A DNA stretch of 36,795 bases from Phycicoccus flavus (GTDB lineage: Bacteria > Actinomycetota > Actinomycetes > Actinomycetales > Dermatophilaceae). The stretch covers positions 1 to 36,795 of the forward strand of contig NZ_SAYU02000041.1 of assembly GCF_004025965.2 (NCBI RefSeq), written 5' to 3'. Position 1 is the first letter of the stretch, and every line of letters starts with the position of its first letter. A program made the position numbers and the translations under genes. The notes beneath the pieces are model-generated. The model was not told the origin of the DNA, searched no databases, and saw nothing but the letters and a program-made list of their open reading frames with translations. Below are positions 17,164 through 24,976 of this stretch, in pieces.

Positions 17164-19110
17164 TCCGCCGTACCCGGAGACGGCGTCGAGCCAGGCGCCG
17201 CCGTCCGGGGATCCGACACCGGTCACGTCGTCGTAGCCAGGACGGACGTGGATGGTGAGTGAGTGGTCGGCGTCGAAGTACCGCGCCGAGTACCGGTAGC
17301 CGCCCGCGCCGCTCTCGCCGTCGACGTAGTCGACGCGCACGGTGCCCGGGTAGGTGCTGAGCGGCGCCGTCGTGATGTCCAGCGTCCCGCTGCCCCGTGC
17401 CGCGTAGAGCGCCGGGTTGGCCAGGCCGTAGGGGTGGCCGGCCCGCTGCATCGCGTCGGCGAACATCCCGGCGTAGAGCGGCGAGGAGAGACTCGTGCCG
17501 CCGATGCGGTACTCGTCGTAGTACGTGCCGTCGGAGAACGCCTGGGTCTCGCCGACGAGCATCCCGGTGTTGGGGTCGCCGAGGGCCGACACGTCGGGCA
17601 CGGTGCGCATCGCGCCGCCGCCGTAGGTCGTCGCGATCGAGTCGGGGACGACGCCCTTCTGGTACGACGGCTGCGCGAAGAGCCGGGAGGTCCCGCCGCC
17701 GCTGCCGTAGAGGTAGGTGGGTGTGCCCCACGTCGTCGTGGCCGGGTCGAGCGAGCTGCGGGCGGTCTCCCAGCCCACCTCGAACAGCCGCTGGTCGCTC
17801 CTGGTGACCCCGAGGGAGGTGCCGCCGACCGCGGTCACCCACGGGCTGGACGCCGGCCAGTCCGGCGTCGGGGTGGCCCCGGCGACGCCGCCGGTCTCGT
17901 CCCCGCTGTCGCCGGAGGAGAAGAACAGGCTGATGCCCTCGGCGGCGGCCTGGATCTGGGTGTCGAGCTGGGGCGCGATGTAGCCGCGGGGCAGGGCCTC
18001 GCCGCCGTAGCCGTAGGAGTTGCTGACGATGTCGGCGAGGTGGCCGTCGACGACCCTGTTCATGATCGCGTCGAGGTCGCGGTAGTTGTTCGGCGCGCCG
18101 ATGTAGACGAGGTCGGCGCCCGGAGCCATCGTGTGGACGGCCTCGAGGTCGAGGGTCTCCTCACCGGCCCAGCCGCCCGGGTCGTGCCGTGGGTTCGTCG
18201 GGTGCTGGTAGGTGCCGGGGGCGACGACCTGGCGGAAGTGGCCCTGCACCGACGGCAGCCCGTGCGCACGGGAGTAGGTCTCGAGGTCGGACTGGATGGT
18301 CGGCGAGGCGTAGGCGTCGATGACGCCGACGGTGACGCCGCGCCCGTCCGTCCCGCTCGCAATGGAGTCCTTCAGGCCGTAGGCGCCCTGGAGCTGGGAG
18401 CCGGCGTACCCGCAGGGGGCGAAGGTGCTCGGGCTGTCGGGCAGGGTCGTGCCGTCGGGCGTCGCCGTGTTCTGCACCGTCCTCTGGCCCCAGTACTCCG
18501 AGCAGGGCCGGGCGTTGCGGAAGCCGGCCGGCGGGTCGGCGAGCTTGTCGGCGTGGGCGAGGGTCTGGCTCTCGTCGAGCCCGACGACGGCCTCGACGCC
18601 GGTGAGCCCCGCGGGCACGTGCAGCGGCGTCGTGTTGCCGCGGACCGTGCGCCCGTCGACGCGGAACTGGGCGAACGAGGTGCCGAACGCCGCGGCGGCC
18701 CGGCCGGCGGTGCCGGTGGCCTCGACGTACTTGCGGTTGGCCGGGACGCTGCCGACCGAGAAGCCCTCGTGGCGCAACCAGCCCGAGACGGCACCGACGG
18801 TGCGGGCGGTGGGCGAGAAGCGGGCGCGGAACTGCTGCGGGGTGAGGAAGTGGCCGTAGTCGGCGCTGCCCTCGGTGGACACGGCCTGCGCGTACGCGGC
18901 GGCGCCGGCGGGGTCGCGGTAGCCGAGGTAGACCCGGAAGGTCACCGACGTCGAGGGCGCGGTCGCGCCGGTGCGGTGGGCCGCGGTCGCCCAGGACGGG
19001 ACGCTGCCGGGCAGGGTCTGGGCCGGGGTCGCCGACGCCGCGGCGGTGCCGGTGGCACCGAGCGCGAGCACGCCGGCGACGGCCAGCGCACTTCTGCGGG
19101 CACGGGACAT
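17161..19110 (-). CDS. Secreted sedolisin (peptidase S53, pro-kumamolisin type)
   Basis: 649 aa pre-pro-protease. Signal peptide: MSRARRSALAVAGVLALGA... with a likely cut after ASATPA (about residue 26-30). The pro-domain (about 45-190) includes the S53 activation fold (YGHFLTPQQFRARFSPT). The catalytic domain carries Glu317 and Asp321 in AGEETLDLE, oxyanion Asp401 in SSGDSGD and nucleophile Ser540 in GGTSLSSP. A terminal calcium-site loop is GYDDVTGVGSPDGG. Sedolisins are acid-active serine-carboxyl peptidases that self-process outside the cell. ATG 19110 has GGAGG 7 nt upstream; in-frame sequence before it lacks a signal. First accessory gene after the rne cluster; flanked by a 29-bp tandem repeat and a hairpin. 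Confidence 0.94.
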   Translation of the reverse strand: MSRARRSALAVAGVLALGATGTAAASATPAQTLPGSVPSWATAAHRTGATAPSTSVTFRVYLGYRDPAGAAAYAQAVSTEGSADYGHFLTPQQFRARFSPTARTVGAVSGWLRHEGFSVGSVPANRKYVEATGTAGRAAAAFGTSFAQFRVDGRTVRGNTTPLHVPAGLTGVEAVVGLDESQTLAHADKLADPPAGFRNARPCSEYWGQRTVQNTATPDGTTLPDSPSTFAPCGYAGSQLQGAYGLKDSIASGTDGRGVTVGVIDAYASPTIQSDLETYSRAHGLPSVQGHFRQVVAPGTYQHPTNPRHDPGGWAGEETLDLEAVHTMAPGADLVYIGAPNNYRDLDAIMNRVVDGHLADIVSNSYGYGGEALPRGYIAPQLDTQIQAAAEGISLFFSSGDSGDETGGVAGATPTPDWPASSPWVTAVGGTSLGVTRSDQRLFEVGWETARSSLDPATTTWGTPTYLYGSGGGTSRLFAQPSYQKGVVPDSIATTYGGGAMRTVPDVSALGDPNTGMLVGETQAFSDGTYYDEYRIGGTSLSSPLYAGMFADAMQRAGHPYGLANPALYAARGSGTLDITTAPLSTYPGTVRVDYVDGESGAGGYRYSARYFDADHSLTIHVRPGYDDVTGVGSPDGGAWLDAVSGYGG

Positions 19111-19303
19111 GAGGCCTCCAGGACTTCGGCGGTGGCTGCGGTGGCAGCCGCGTTCACTGAACCCCGGCGCGGCGGGTTCCACCCATGACGATCGTCACGA
19201 GGCGCGTGACCCGCGCGCCGGGCACGGCCCGGCGGGGTCAATGGGTGTGCGGCCGGTGCGCACCGGACGCCCAGCGCACCTCCAGCAGCCGTCCGGCGGA
19301 GTG

Positions 19304-20263
19304 TCAGTCTCCGAACCGGTCGCGGATGGCGACGAGCTCGACGGCGTGGGCGTCCAGGGCCCGGTCCTCGGCGCTCGCCGGCACCCACGCGGGCGTGGGC
19401 CGGGCGCGGCGCTGCGCGTCCAGGCCGACGAGGACGGTGCGGCAGTAGGTGGTGAGCTCCAGGGCGTCGGCGCCGCCGGCCGGGTCCCCGGAGCGGACGT
19501 GGACGCCGACGTGCATCGACGTCCGCCCGGTGTGCAGCAGCCGCGCCTCGACCTCGACGAGGTGCCCGATGCGCAGCGGCCGGTAGAAGCGCACCCCGCC
19601 GGTGAAGATCGCGACGTTGTCCGCGCTGCCGGTCCACCGGGTGGCGAGGACGTGGGCGGCCTCGTCGATCCACCGCATGACGATGCCGCCGTGCACCTTG
19701 CCGCCCCAGTTGACGTCGGTCGGGGCCGCGAGGAAGCGCATCGTGACCCGCGGTGCGGTGCCGGCGTCGGTGTACTCCTGGCCGGCCATCGCCGTCTCGA
19801 CCTCGGCGCGCAGCTCGGCCCGGCGCACCGCCCACTGCTGCTGGAGCTCCTCGCCGAGGGTCGTGGGGACCAGCGGCGGCACGGGGGTGGAGCGGCCGTC
19901 CTCCCCCACGGCGACGAAGACGATGAGGCAGCGGGTGGCCGGCTCGAGGGCGCGGGTGCGCGGCTGGCCCGCGGAGACGTCGACGGTGATGTGCATGGAC
20001 GTGCGGCCGGTGTGCACGACGGTGGCGGTCACCTCGACGAGGTCCCCGACCTCGACCGGGCGGGTGAAGCGGACGTTGCCGACGTAGGCCGTGACGCAGT
20101 ACGTGCCGCTCCAGCCGGCCGCCGCCGCGTACCCGGCCTTGTCGATCCACTCCAGCACCCGGCCGGCGCCCACCGACCCGGAGTGGCCGGCGTCGGTCGG
20201 GGCCGCGAGGAAGCGCAGCGTCACGTGCGTCGGCGGCCGGGGTGCGGGGTCCACGGGCCCCAT
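19304..20263 (-). CDS. Acyl-CoA thioesterase with two tandem hotdog domains
   Basis: 319 aa. The two halves align with each other. Domain 1 (about 8-140) reads THVTLRFLAAPTDAGHSG, RVLEWIDKAGYAAA, VRFTRPVEVGDLVEV, HTGRTSMHI. Domain 2 (about 165-290) reads VTMRFLAAPTDVNWGG, IVMRWIDEAAHVLA, VRFYRPLRIGHLVEV, HTGRTSMHV. This double-hotdog layout belongs to the acyl-CoA hydrolase (COG1607) group, which cleaves fatty acyl-CoA to free acid and CoA. The paired domains probably supply one full active-site set per chain. An ATG at 20263 and a GTG at 20254 are both possible. The GTG fits a leaderless start 7 nt after CAGGAT; I list the longer form. It follows the GNAT gene and a hairpin on the same strand. 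Confidence 0.9.
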   Translation of the reverse strand: MGPVDPAPRPPTHVTLRFLAAPTDAGHSGSVGAGRVLEWIDKAGYAAAAGWSGTYCVTAYVGNVRFTRPVEVGDLVEVTATVVHTGRTSMHITVDVSAGQPRTRALEPATRCLIVFVAVGEDGRSTPVPPLVPTTLGEELQQQWAVRRAELRAEVETAMAGQEYTDAGTAPRVTMRFLAAPTDVNWGGKVHGGIVMRWIDEAAHVLATRWTGSADNVAIFTGGVRFYRPLRIGHLVEVEARLLHTGRTSMHVGVHVRSGDPAGGADALELTTYCRTVLVGLDAQRRARPTPAWVPASAEDRALDAHAVELVAIRDRFGD

Positions 20264-20316
20264 CCTGGCGAAGCGGGCGGCGCCGGGTCCACGGGATGTG
20301 GGCGGCGCCACGGGCC

Positions 20317-20348
20317 GACCGCCCGGGTCTGCGCCGAGACGGGCGGTC
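20317..20348 (-). terminator. Hairpin after the GNAT gene
   Basis: GACCGCCCG (20317-20325) and CGGGCGGTC (20340-20348) pair perfectly around 14 nt, in which TCT/AGA can extend the stem. It lies 18-49 bp past the GNAT stop and about 54 bp before the thioesterase start on the same strand. Confidence 0.6.
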
Positions 20349-20365
20349 GGGCGGGAGCGAGCCCC

Positions 20366-20845
20366 TCACCGCTCCGCGCGCAGCTCCAGGACCATGAGGT
20401 CGTCCGCGGGCCGGAAGCCGGCCGAGCGGTAGAGCGGGCGGGAGACCTGGCTCGGGTTGAGGACGACGCGCACCATCCCCTCCTCACGGCACCAGGCGAG
20501 CATCGTGTCCACGAGCAGCCGGCCCACCCCGCGCCGCCGGTGGGCGGGGTCGGTCCAGACGTTCGCGACGTAGGCCCACCGGGCGTCGGGCGTCCCGGGG
20601 CGCGGCATCCGGTCGAAGACCTGGAGGTTCGCCATGCCGACCGCCCGTGCGTCGCCGGTGCGCACGACCCAGAGGCGCCGCGACCCCGCCTGCGCCTCCC
20701 ACCACTCCCCCAGCCGACGGGCGAAGCCGTCCTCGGCCGCGTCGGACTGCTCGCGCGTCCACGCCGTCCGCATGGCCGCGAGGTCGGCCAGGTCCGCGTC
20801 GCGCCCGGGGTCCAGCACCTCGACCCGGTACGCGTTCTCGCCCAA
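20366..20845 (-). CDS. GNAT family N-acetyltransferase
   Basis: 159 aa from TTG 20845 (MGENAYRVEVLDPG...), or 170 aa from an ATG at 20878. The acetyl-CoA site is seen in YVANVWTDPAHRRRGVGRLLVDTMLAWC (Q/RxxGxG/A as RRRGVG), followed by VRVVLNPSQVSRPLYRSAGFRPADDLMVLEL, the C-terminal strand-helix of GNAT folds. The substrate cannot be predicted. The TTG lies exactly 6 nt after TACGGT, the leaderless spacing seen elsewhere. The ATG at 20878 would sit in the same CATG as the divergent DUF1905 start, leaving no room for a promoter, so I prefer the TTG. Transcribed away from the DUF1905 gene. Confidence 0.85.
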   Translation of the reverse strand: MGENAYRVEVLDPGRDADLADLAAMRTAWTREQSDAAEDGFARRLGEWWEAQAGSRRLWVVRTGDARAVGMANLQVFDRMPRPGTPDARWAYVANVWTDPAHRRRGVGRLLVDTMLAWCREEGMVRVVLNPSQVSRPLYRSAGFRPADDLMVLELRAER

Positions 20846-20851
20846 TTCGCC

Positions 20852-20857
20852 ACCGTA
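20852..20857 (-). promoter_or_regulatory. Putative -10 element of the GNAT gene
   Basis: TACGGT on the minus strand, 6 nt before the TTG at 20845. It decides the start choice for the GNAT protein. Confidence 0.35.
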
Positions 20858-20876
20858 GGTCCTGCACACTCCGGTC

Positions 20877-21314
20877 ATGGAGTTCACGGCGGAGCTGGAG
20901 GCGACGGGCGGGAGCACGACGGGCTTCGTCGTGCCCGACGAGGTGGTGGAGGCGCTCGGCGGCGGCCGGCGGCCCAAGGTCGTCGCCACCGTGGCCGGGC
21001 ACAGCTGGCGGACGAGCATCGCGTCGATGGGCGGACGTTTCCTCCTCGGGGCGAGCGCGGCCGTGCGCGGCGCGGCGGGCATCGCGGCCGGGGAGACCCA
21101 CACCGTCGGCGTCGAGCTCGACACCGCGCCGCGGACCGTCGAGGTGCCGGACGACCTCGCCGCCGCCCTCGCCGGGTCACCAGGGGCGGCGGCGGCCTGG
21201 CAGGCGCTGAGCCACAGCGCGCAGCGCCGGCACGCCGAGTCCGTCCTGGGGGCGAAGCAGCCCGCCACCCGGGCCCGGCGGGTCGAGGCCGTCCTCACCG
21301 CCCTACGCGGCTGA
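20877..21314 (+). CDS. DUF1905 plus YdeI/OmdA-like small protein
   Basis: 145 aa. The N-terminal DUF1905 domain (about 1-80) reads FTAELEATGGSTTGFVVPDEVVEAL, RRPKVVATVAGHSWRTSI and ETHTVGVELDTAPR. The C-terminal helical YdeI-type segment (about 85-140) has VPDDLAAAL, AAAAWQALSHSAQRRHAESVLGAKQPATRARRV. Proteins of this arrangement are annotated as YdeI/OmpD-associated or bacteriocin-protection-like; their biochemical role is unclear. The gene diverges from the GNAT gene with starts only about 32 bp apart. Its last eight codons and TGA match the consensus of the 27-bp tandem repeat that follows, so the stop codon is part of an array. Confidence 0.85.
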   Translation: MEFTAELEATGGSTTGFVVPDEVVEALGGGRRPKVVATVAGHSWRTSIASMGGRFLLGASAAVRGAAGIAAGETHTVGVELDTAPRTVEVPDDLAAALAGSPGAAAAWQALSHSAQRRHAESVLGAKQPATRARRVEAVLTALRG

Positions 21315-21650
21315 CCCGTCCGGACCGCCCTGCGCGGCTGACCCGTCCGGACTGCCCTGCGCGACTGACTGTCCCCACCGGCCTGCGCGGCTGATGCGGC
21401 CTCACCGCGACCCACCCGGCTGACCCGTCGAGGTCACCCTGCGCCGATGACCCGTCCGGACCACCCTGCACCGCTGGCCCGTCCCCACCCGTCCGCGCGG
21501 CTGACCCGTTCGCTCTGCCCGCCGCGACCGGCGTGTCCGCGTTGCTCTTCGCCGCTACCCCCGTCCGCTCGGCCGTACGCGACTGACCCGTCCACACCAC
21601 CGTGCTCGGCTCGCCAGTCCCCACCGCCTTCCGCGATCGACCCGTCCGCT
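21284..21650 (+). repeat. 27-bp minisatellite seeded in the DUF1905 gene 3' end
   Basis: The core CTGACCCGTCCGGAC followed by CGCCCTGCGCGG recurs with CTG(A) anchors at 21311, 21338, 21365, 21391, 21420, 21447, 21474 and 21501. Weaker copies in register lie near 21583 and 21638. The period is 27 bp (one 26, one 29). The first unit is coding: GTCCTCACCGCC, CTACGCGGC, then TGA at 21312-21314. Each 27-bp unit is nine codons, so in the gene's frame most copies repeat Leu-Arg-Gly/Asp-stop. The 419-bp gap to the trypsin gene holds only this array plus a promoter-like TAGCGT at 21677-21682. Confidence 0.85.
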
Positions 21651-21733
21651 CCGCTCGCCGCGGCCTCGGCGCGGAGTAGCGTCCCGTCGTCGGCACCCGT
21701 CCGCCCCGTCAGCGACCGCAGAGGAGCACCGCC

Positions 21734-22492
21734 GTGCTACGTCGTCTCACCATCGCCCTGGTCACCGCCGGCGGGCTCGCGCTCGCCGCGGTTGCCCCGG
21801 CCTCCGCCATCACCGGCGGCGCGCCCGACGGCGACGGCCACCCGAGCGTCGGGGGGCTCGTCGCCGACGCGGCCTACTCCGACGGGACCTGGGTGTACTG
21901 CTCCGGGACGCTCGTCAGCCCGACGGTCTTCCTCACCGCCGCGCACTGCGACGACGACGGCGCGTCGGTGCGGGTCACCTTCTCCTCGGCCTACGAGGAC
22001 GGCGACCGCACGTACTCCGGCACCTTCCACGCCGACGCCGCCTACGGCAGCGCCCAGAACGACCCGCACGACATCGCCGTCGTCGTGCTCGACGAGCCGG
22101 TCACGGGCATCACGCCGGCGCGGCTGCCCGCGGCCGGGTCGCTGTCGGACCTGCGGCAGGGACAGTCCTTCACCTCGGTCGGGTACGGCGCCTACGAGGT
22201 CACCCGCGGCCCCGGCGGGCACGCGTTCCTCTACGACGACGTCCGCATGGTCAGCCGCGGCACGCTGCGGGCGGTCACCCCGGCGTGGCTGCGGCTGTCG
22301 ATGAACGCGGCGACCGGCGACGGCGGCACCTGCTACGGCGACTCCGGCGGGCCGAACTTCCTCGGCGACACCGACATCGTCGCGGCGACGACCATCACCG
22401 GCGACGCCATCTGCCGCGCGACCAACACCGACTACCGGCTCGACACCCCCGACGCCCGCGCCTTCCTCGGGCAGTACGTCACCCTCCCCTGA
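21734..22492 (+). CDS. Secreted trypsin-like serine protease (peptidase S1)
   Basis: 252 aa. Signal peptide MLRRLTIALVTAGGLALAAVAPASA, then ITGGAP, the typical mature N-terminus of S1 proteases (I-x-G-G), so activation may need only signal cleavage or a very short pro-segment. Catalytic triad: His71 in TAAHC, Asp113 in NDPHDIAVVVL, Ser204 in CYGDSGGP. Cys pairs flank His and Ser as in trypsins. Starts at GTG 21734 with GAGGAG about 8 nt upstream. This is a second secreted protease in the same 6-kb islet as the sedolisin, but of a different clan and on the other strand. Confidence 0.94.
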   Translation: MLRRLTIALVTAGGLALAAVAPASAITGGAPDGDGHPSVGGLVADAAYSDGTWVYCSGTLVSPTVFLTAAHCDDDGASVRVTFSSAYEDGDRTYSGTFHADAAYGSAQNDPHDIAVVVLDEPVTGITPARLPAAGSLSDLRQGQSFTSVGYGAYEVTRGPGGHAFLYDDVRMVSRGTLRAVTPAWLRLSMNAATGDGGTCYGDSGGPNFLGDTDIVAATTITGDAICRATNTDYRLDTPDARAFLGQYVTLP

Positions 22493-22600
22493 CCCGCCGC
22501 CCACCCTGCGGGGTCACCCCGCCCCGTCGACGAGCCGCCAACCCGCCGGGACCACCCGACCCGTCGAGCTACCGCCAGCCGGGCGAGACCACCCGACCCC
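22478..22600 (+). repeat. Degenerate 35-38 bp repeat after the trypsin gene
   Basis: Units starting near 22478 (in the last codons, GTCACCCTCCCCTGACC), 22513, 22550 and 22587 share (G/A)(T/C)CACCC, CCCGTCGA and CCGCC blocks. Similarity is modest, but the first unit again contains the gene's stop codon, as at three other genes. Confidence 0.4.
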
Positions 22601-22627
22601 CTACCCCCCACGTCGCCCCTGCCACGG

Positions 22628-22708
22628 CCGACATCACCCCGCCTTGTCACCGAGACCCCGGAAACGAACCCCGGCCTCGGTGACATTTCGGGGTCACCCC
22701 GAAATGTC
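22628..22708. repeat. 81-bp palindrome-bearing direct repeat, copy 1
   Basis: It contains a hairpin TGTCACCGAG/CTCGGTGACA (22645-22654, 22676-22685). A perfect 27-bp palindrome follows (22682-22708), with arms GACATTTCGGGGT and ACCCCGAAATGTC around one base. The two structures share GACA, so they are mutually exclusive or stacked. It lies between the converging trypsin and radical-SAM genes. Confidence 0.85.
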
Positions 22709-22761
22709 AAGGCCAGGGGCGGCTGCCGAGGCCGGCGACCGGCCGTGGCCCCGGGTCGAGA

Positions 22762-22842
22762 CCGACATCACCCCGGTTTGTCACCGAGACCCCGGAAACG
22801 AACCCCGGCCTCGGTGACATTTCGGGGTCACCCCGAAATGTC
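22762..22842. repeat. 81-bp palindrome-bearing direct repeat, copy 2
   Basis: It differs from copy 1 (22628-22708) at only two positions near its left end (CCCCGGT versus CCCCGCC) and has the same two palindromes, the second at 22816-22842. It ends 38 bp before the radical-SAM stop codon. Near-identity over 81 bp, next to 53 bp of unrelated sequence between the copies, indicates a recent duplication or selection. Bidirectional termination is a plausible function. Confidence 0.85.
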
Positions 22843-22880
22843 CGCCGGCTCCGGGGGGCGTCGGGGTGGGTGAGCGGGGG

Positions 22881-24848
22881 TCAGTGGGCGTGCTCGGCCA
22901 TGCGGTCGCGGCCGGAGCCGAGGACGGTGAGGGGGAGGAGGGTCTTGCCGGTGGGCCCGATCTCGATGTCGGTGCCCATCTGCGGGCACACGCCGCAGTC
23001 GAAGCACGGCGTCCAGCGGCAGTCGTCGACCTCGGTCTCGTCGAGGGCGTCGAGCCAGTCCTGCCAGAGCCACTCCTTGTCGAGCCCGGAGTCGATGTGG
23101 TCCCAGGGCAGGACCTCGGTCTCCTCGCGCTCGCGGGTGGTGTACCACGCGACGTCGACCGGCCCGCCGGCGAAGGCCCGCTCCGCCGCGGCCATCCAGC
23201 GGCCGTAGTCGAAGTGCTCGGACCAGCCGTCGAAGCGGCCGCCGTCGCGCCAGACCTCCTCGATGACCCGGCCGACCCGACGGTCGCCGCGCGAGAGCAG
23301 CCCTTCGACGACCCCGGGCTGGCCGTCGTGGTAGCGGAAGCCGATGGAGCGGCCGTAGCGCTTGTCGGAGCGGATGGCCTCGCGCAGCTTGGCGAGGCGG
23401 GCGTCGGTCTCCTCCGCGCCGAGCTGGGCGGACCACTGGAACGGCGTGTGCGGCTTGGGCACGAACCCGCCGATGGACACCGTGCACCGGATGTCGCGGC
23501 GGCCGCTGACCTCGCGGCCGGTCTCGATGACACGCTTGGCGAGCTCGGCGATCTGGAGGACGTCCTCGTCGGTCTCGGTCGGCAGGCCGCACATGAAGTA
23601 GAGCTTGACCTGCCGCCACCCGGCGCCGTACGCCGCGGCGACGGTGCGGATGAGGTCGTCCTCGCTCACCATCTTGTTGATGACCTTGCGGATCCGCTCC
23701 GACCCGCCCTCGGGCGCGAACGTCAGCCCGGAGCGGCGGCCGTTGCGCGTCAGCTCGTTGGCCAGGTCGATGTTGAACGCGTCGACCCGGGTCGAGGGCA
23801 GCGACAGCCCGGTGTTCGTCCCCTCGTAGCGGTCGGCGAGGCCCTTGGTGACGTCGGCGATCTCGGAGTGGTCCGCCGAGCTCAGCGACAGCAGCCCGAC
23901 CTCCTCGAACCCGGTGGCGGCCAGGCCCTGCTCGACCATCTCGCCGATGCCGGTGATCGAGCGCTCGCGCACCGGGCGGGTGATCATCCCGGCCTGGCAG
24001 AAGCGGCAGCCGCGGGTGCACCCGCGGAAGATCTCGACCGACATCCGCTCGTGGACCGACTCGGCCAGCGGGACCAGCGGCTGCTTCGGGTAGGGCCAGG
24101 CGTCGAGGTCCATCACGGTGTGCTTGCTGACCCGCCACGGCACGCCGGGGGTGTTCGGCGCCACCCGCTGAATGCGCCCGTCCGGCAGGTAGTCGACGTC
24201 GTAGAACCGCGGGACGTACACGCCACCGGTCCGCGCCAGGCGCAGGAGCAGCTCGTGGCGTCCGCCGGGCCGACCGGCGCGCTTCCACTCGCCGACGATG
24301 TCGGTGATGGCGAGGACGGCCTCCTCGCCGTCGCCGACGACGGCGGCGTCGACGAAGTCGGACACGGGCTCGGGGTTGAAGGCGGCGTGACCGCCGGCGA
24401 CGACGACCGGGTGCTCGTCGGTGCGGTCGACCGCGTGCAGCGGCACGCCCGCGAGGTCCAGCGCCGTGAGGAGGTTGGTGTACCCGAGCTCGGTGGAGAA
24501 GGACACGCCGAGCAGGTCGAAGTCGCCGACCGCGCGGTGGGCGTCGACGGTGAACTGCGGGACGCCGTGCTCGCGCATCAGCGCCTCGAGGTCCGGCCAC
24601 ACGGCGTAGGTGCGCTCGGCGAGGGCGTCCTCGCGCTCGTTGAGCACCTCGTACAGGATCATGACGCCCTGGTTCGGCACGCCGACCTCGTAGGCGTCGG
24701 GGTACATGAGCGACCAGCGGACGGTGGCGTCCCCGGCGAGGTCCCAGGGCTTGACCGTGGAGTTCAGCTCGCCGCCGACGTACTGGATCGGCTTGCTCAC
24801 GCGCTCGAGCAGCGGCTCGAGGGCGGGGAAGACGGACTCTCCGGACAT
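22881..24848 (-). CDS. TIGR03960 family B12-binding-domain/radical SAM protein
   Basis: 655 aa. The N-terminal region (about 15-240) has the B12-binding-like fold (VGVPNQGVMILYEVLNE, DLLGVSFSTELGYTNLLTAL, VVAGGHAAFNPEPV). The radical SAM core carries IFRGCTRGCRFCQAGM with CxxxCxxC for the 4Fe-4S cluster at about residues 276-283, then GLTFAPEGGSERIR and FMCGLPTETDEDV. The C-terminus has Cys-rich CRWTPCFDCGVCP, probably a further metal site. The reaction is not established; co-occurrence with TIGR03936 and rne/rplU genes points to RNA or ribosome modification. A -10-like TACCCT lies 6 nt before the ATG. In this genome its usual neighbour is displaced by the 17161-22492 islet. Confidence 0.94.
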   Translation of the reverse strand: MSGESVFPALEPLLERVSKPIQYVGGELNSTVKPWDLAGDATVRWSLMYPDAYEVGVPNQGVMILYEVLNEREDALAERTYAVWPDLEALMREHGVPQFTVDAHRAVGDFDLLGVSFSTELGYTNLLTALDLAGVPLHAVDRTDEHPVVVAGGHAAFNPEPVSDFVDAAVVGDGEEAVLAITDIVGEWKRAGRPGGRHELLLRLARTGGVYVPRFYDVDYLPDGRIQRVAPNTPGVPWRVSKHTVMDLDAWPYPKQPLVPLAESVHERMSVEIFRGCTRGCRFCQAGMITRPVRERSITGIGEMVEQGLAATGFEEVGLLSLSSADHSEIADVTKGLADRYEGTNTGLSLPSTRVDAFNIDLANELTRNGRRSGLTFAPEGGSERIRKVINKMVSEDDLIRTVAAAYGAGWRQVKLYFMCGLPTETDEDVLQIAELAKRVIETGREVSGRRDIRCTVSIGGFVPKPHTPFQWSAQLGAEETDARLAKLREAIRSDKRYGRSIGFRYHDGQPGVVEGLLSRGDRRVGRVIEEVWRDGGRFDGWSEHFDYGRWMAAAERAFAGGPVDVAWYTTREREETEVLPWDHIDSGLDKEWLWQDWLDALDETEVDDCRWTPCFDCGVCPQMGTDIEIGPTGKTLLPLTVLGSGRDRMAEHAH

Positions 24849-24854
24849 CCCCCC

Positions 24855-24860
24855 AGGGTA
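24855..24860 (-). promoter_or_regulatory. Putative -10 element for leaderless radical-SAM mRNA
   Basis: TACCCT on the minus strand with 6 nt (all G) to the ATG at 24848. The G-run could also act as a weak SD, but it abuts the ATG, which is too close. Confidence 0.5.
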
Positions 24861-24976
24861 GGTGCGGCCCCGCGGGCACCCAAACCGGCCTCACCGGCGG
24901 CGAGGGGACCTCACGAGGGGATGACGGAGCGCGCCGGGTGGGTGCGTGACCTGCGCCGACGTGCTTGGCTACCGGC

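Noticed and set aside
12789-17258. A 1489-codon open frame on the + strand
   Set aside because: It runs antisense to the RNase E/G and TIGR03936 genes. Very high GC leaves the complementary frame free of stops; its composition (Gly/Leu/Arg/Val monotony) fits a shadow, and it has no domain.
22432-22710. A 92-aa minus-strand frame after the trypsin gene
   Set aside because: It is antisense to the trypsin end and reads through the palindromic repeat. There is no family resemblance and no start signal.
16977-22880. A classical mobile element or prophage carrying the two proteases
   Set aside because: No integrase, transposase, terminal inverted repeats or tRNA att site could be found. Base composition looks like that of the neighbours.
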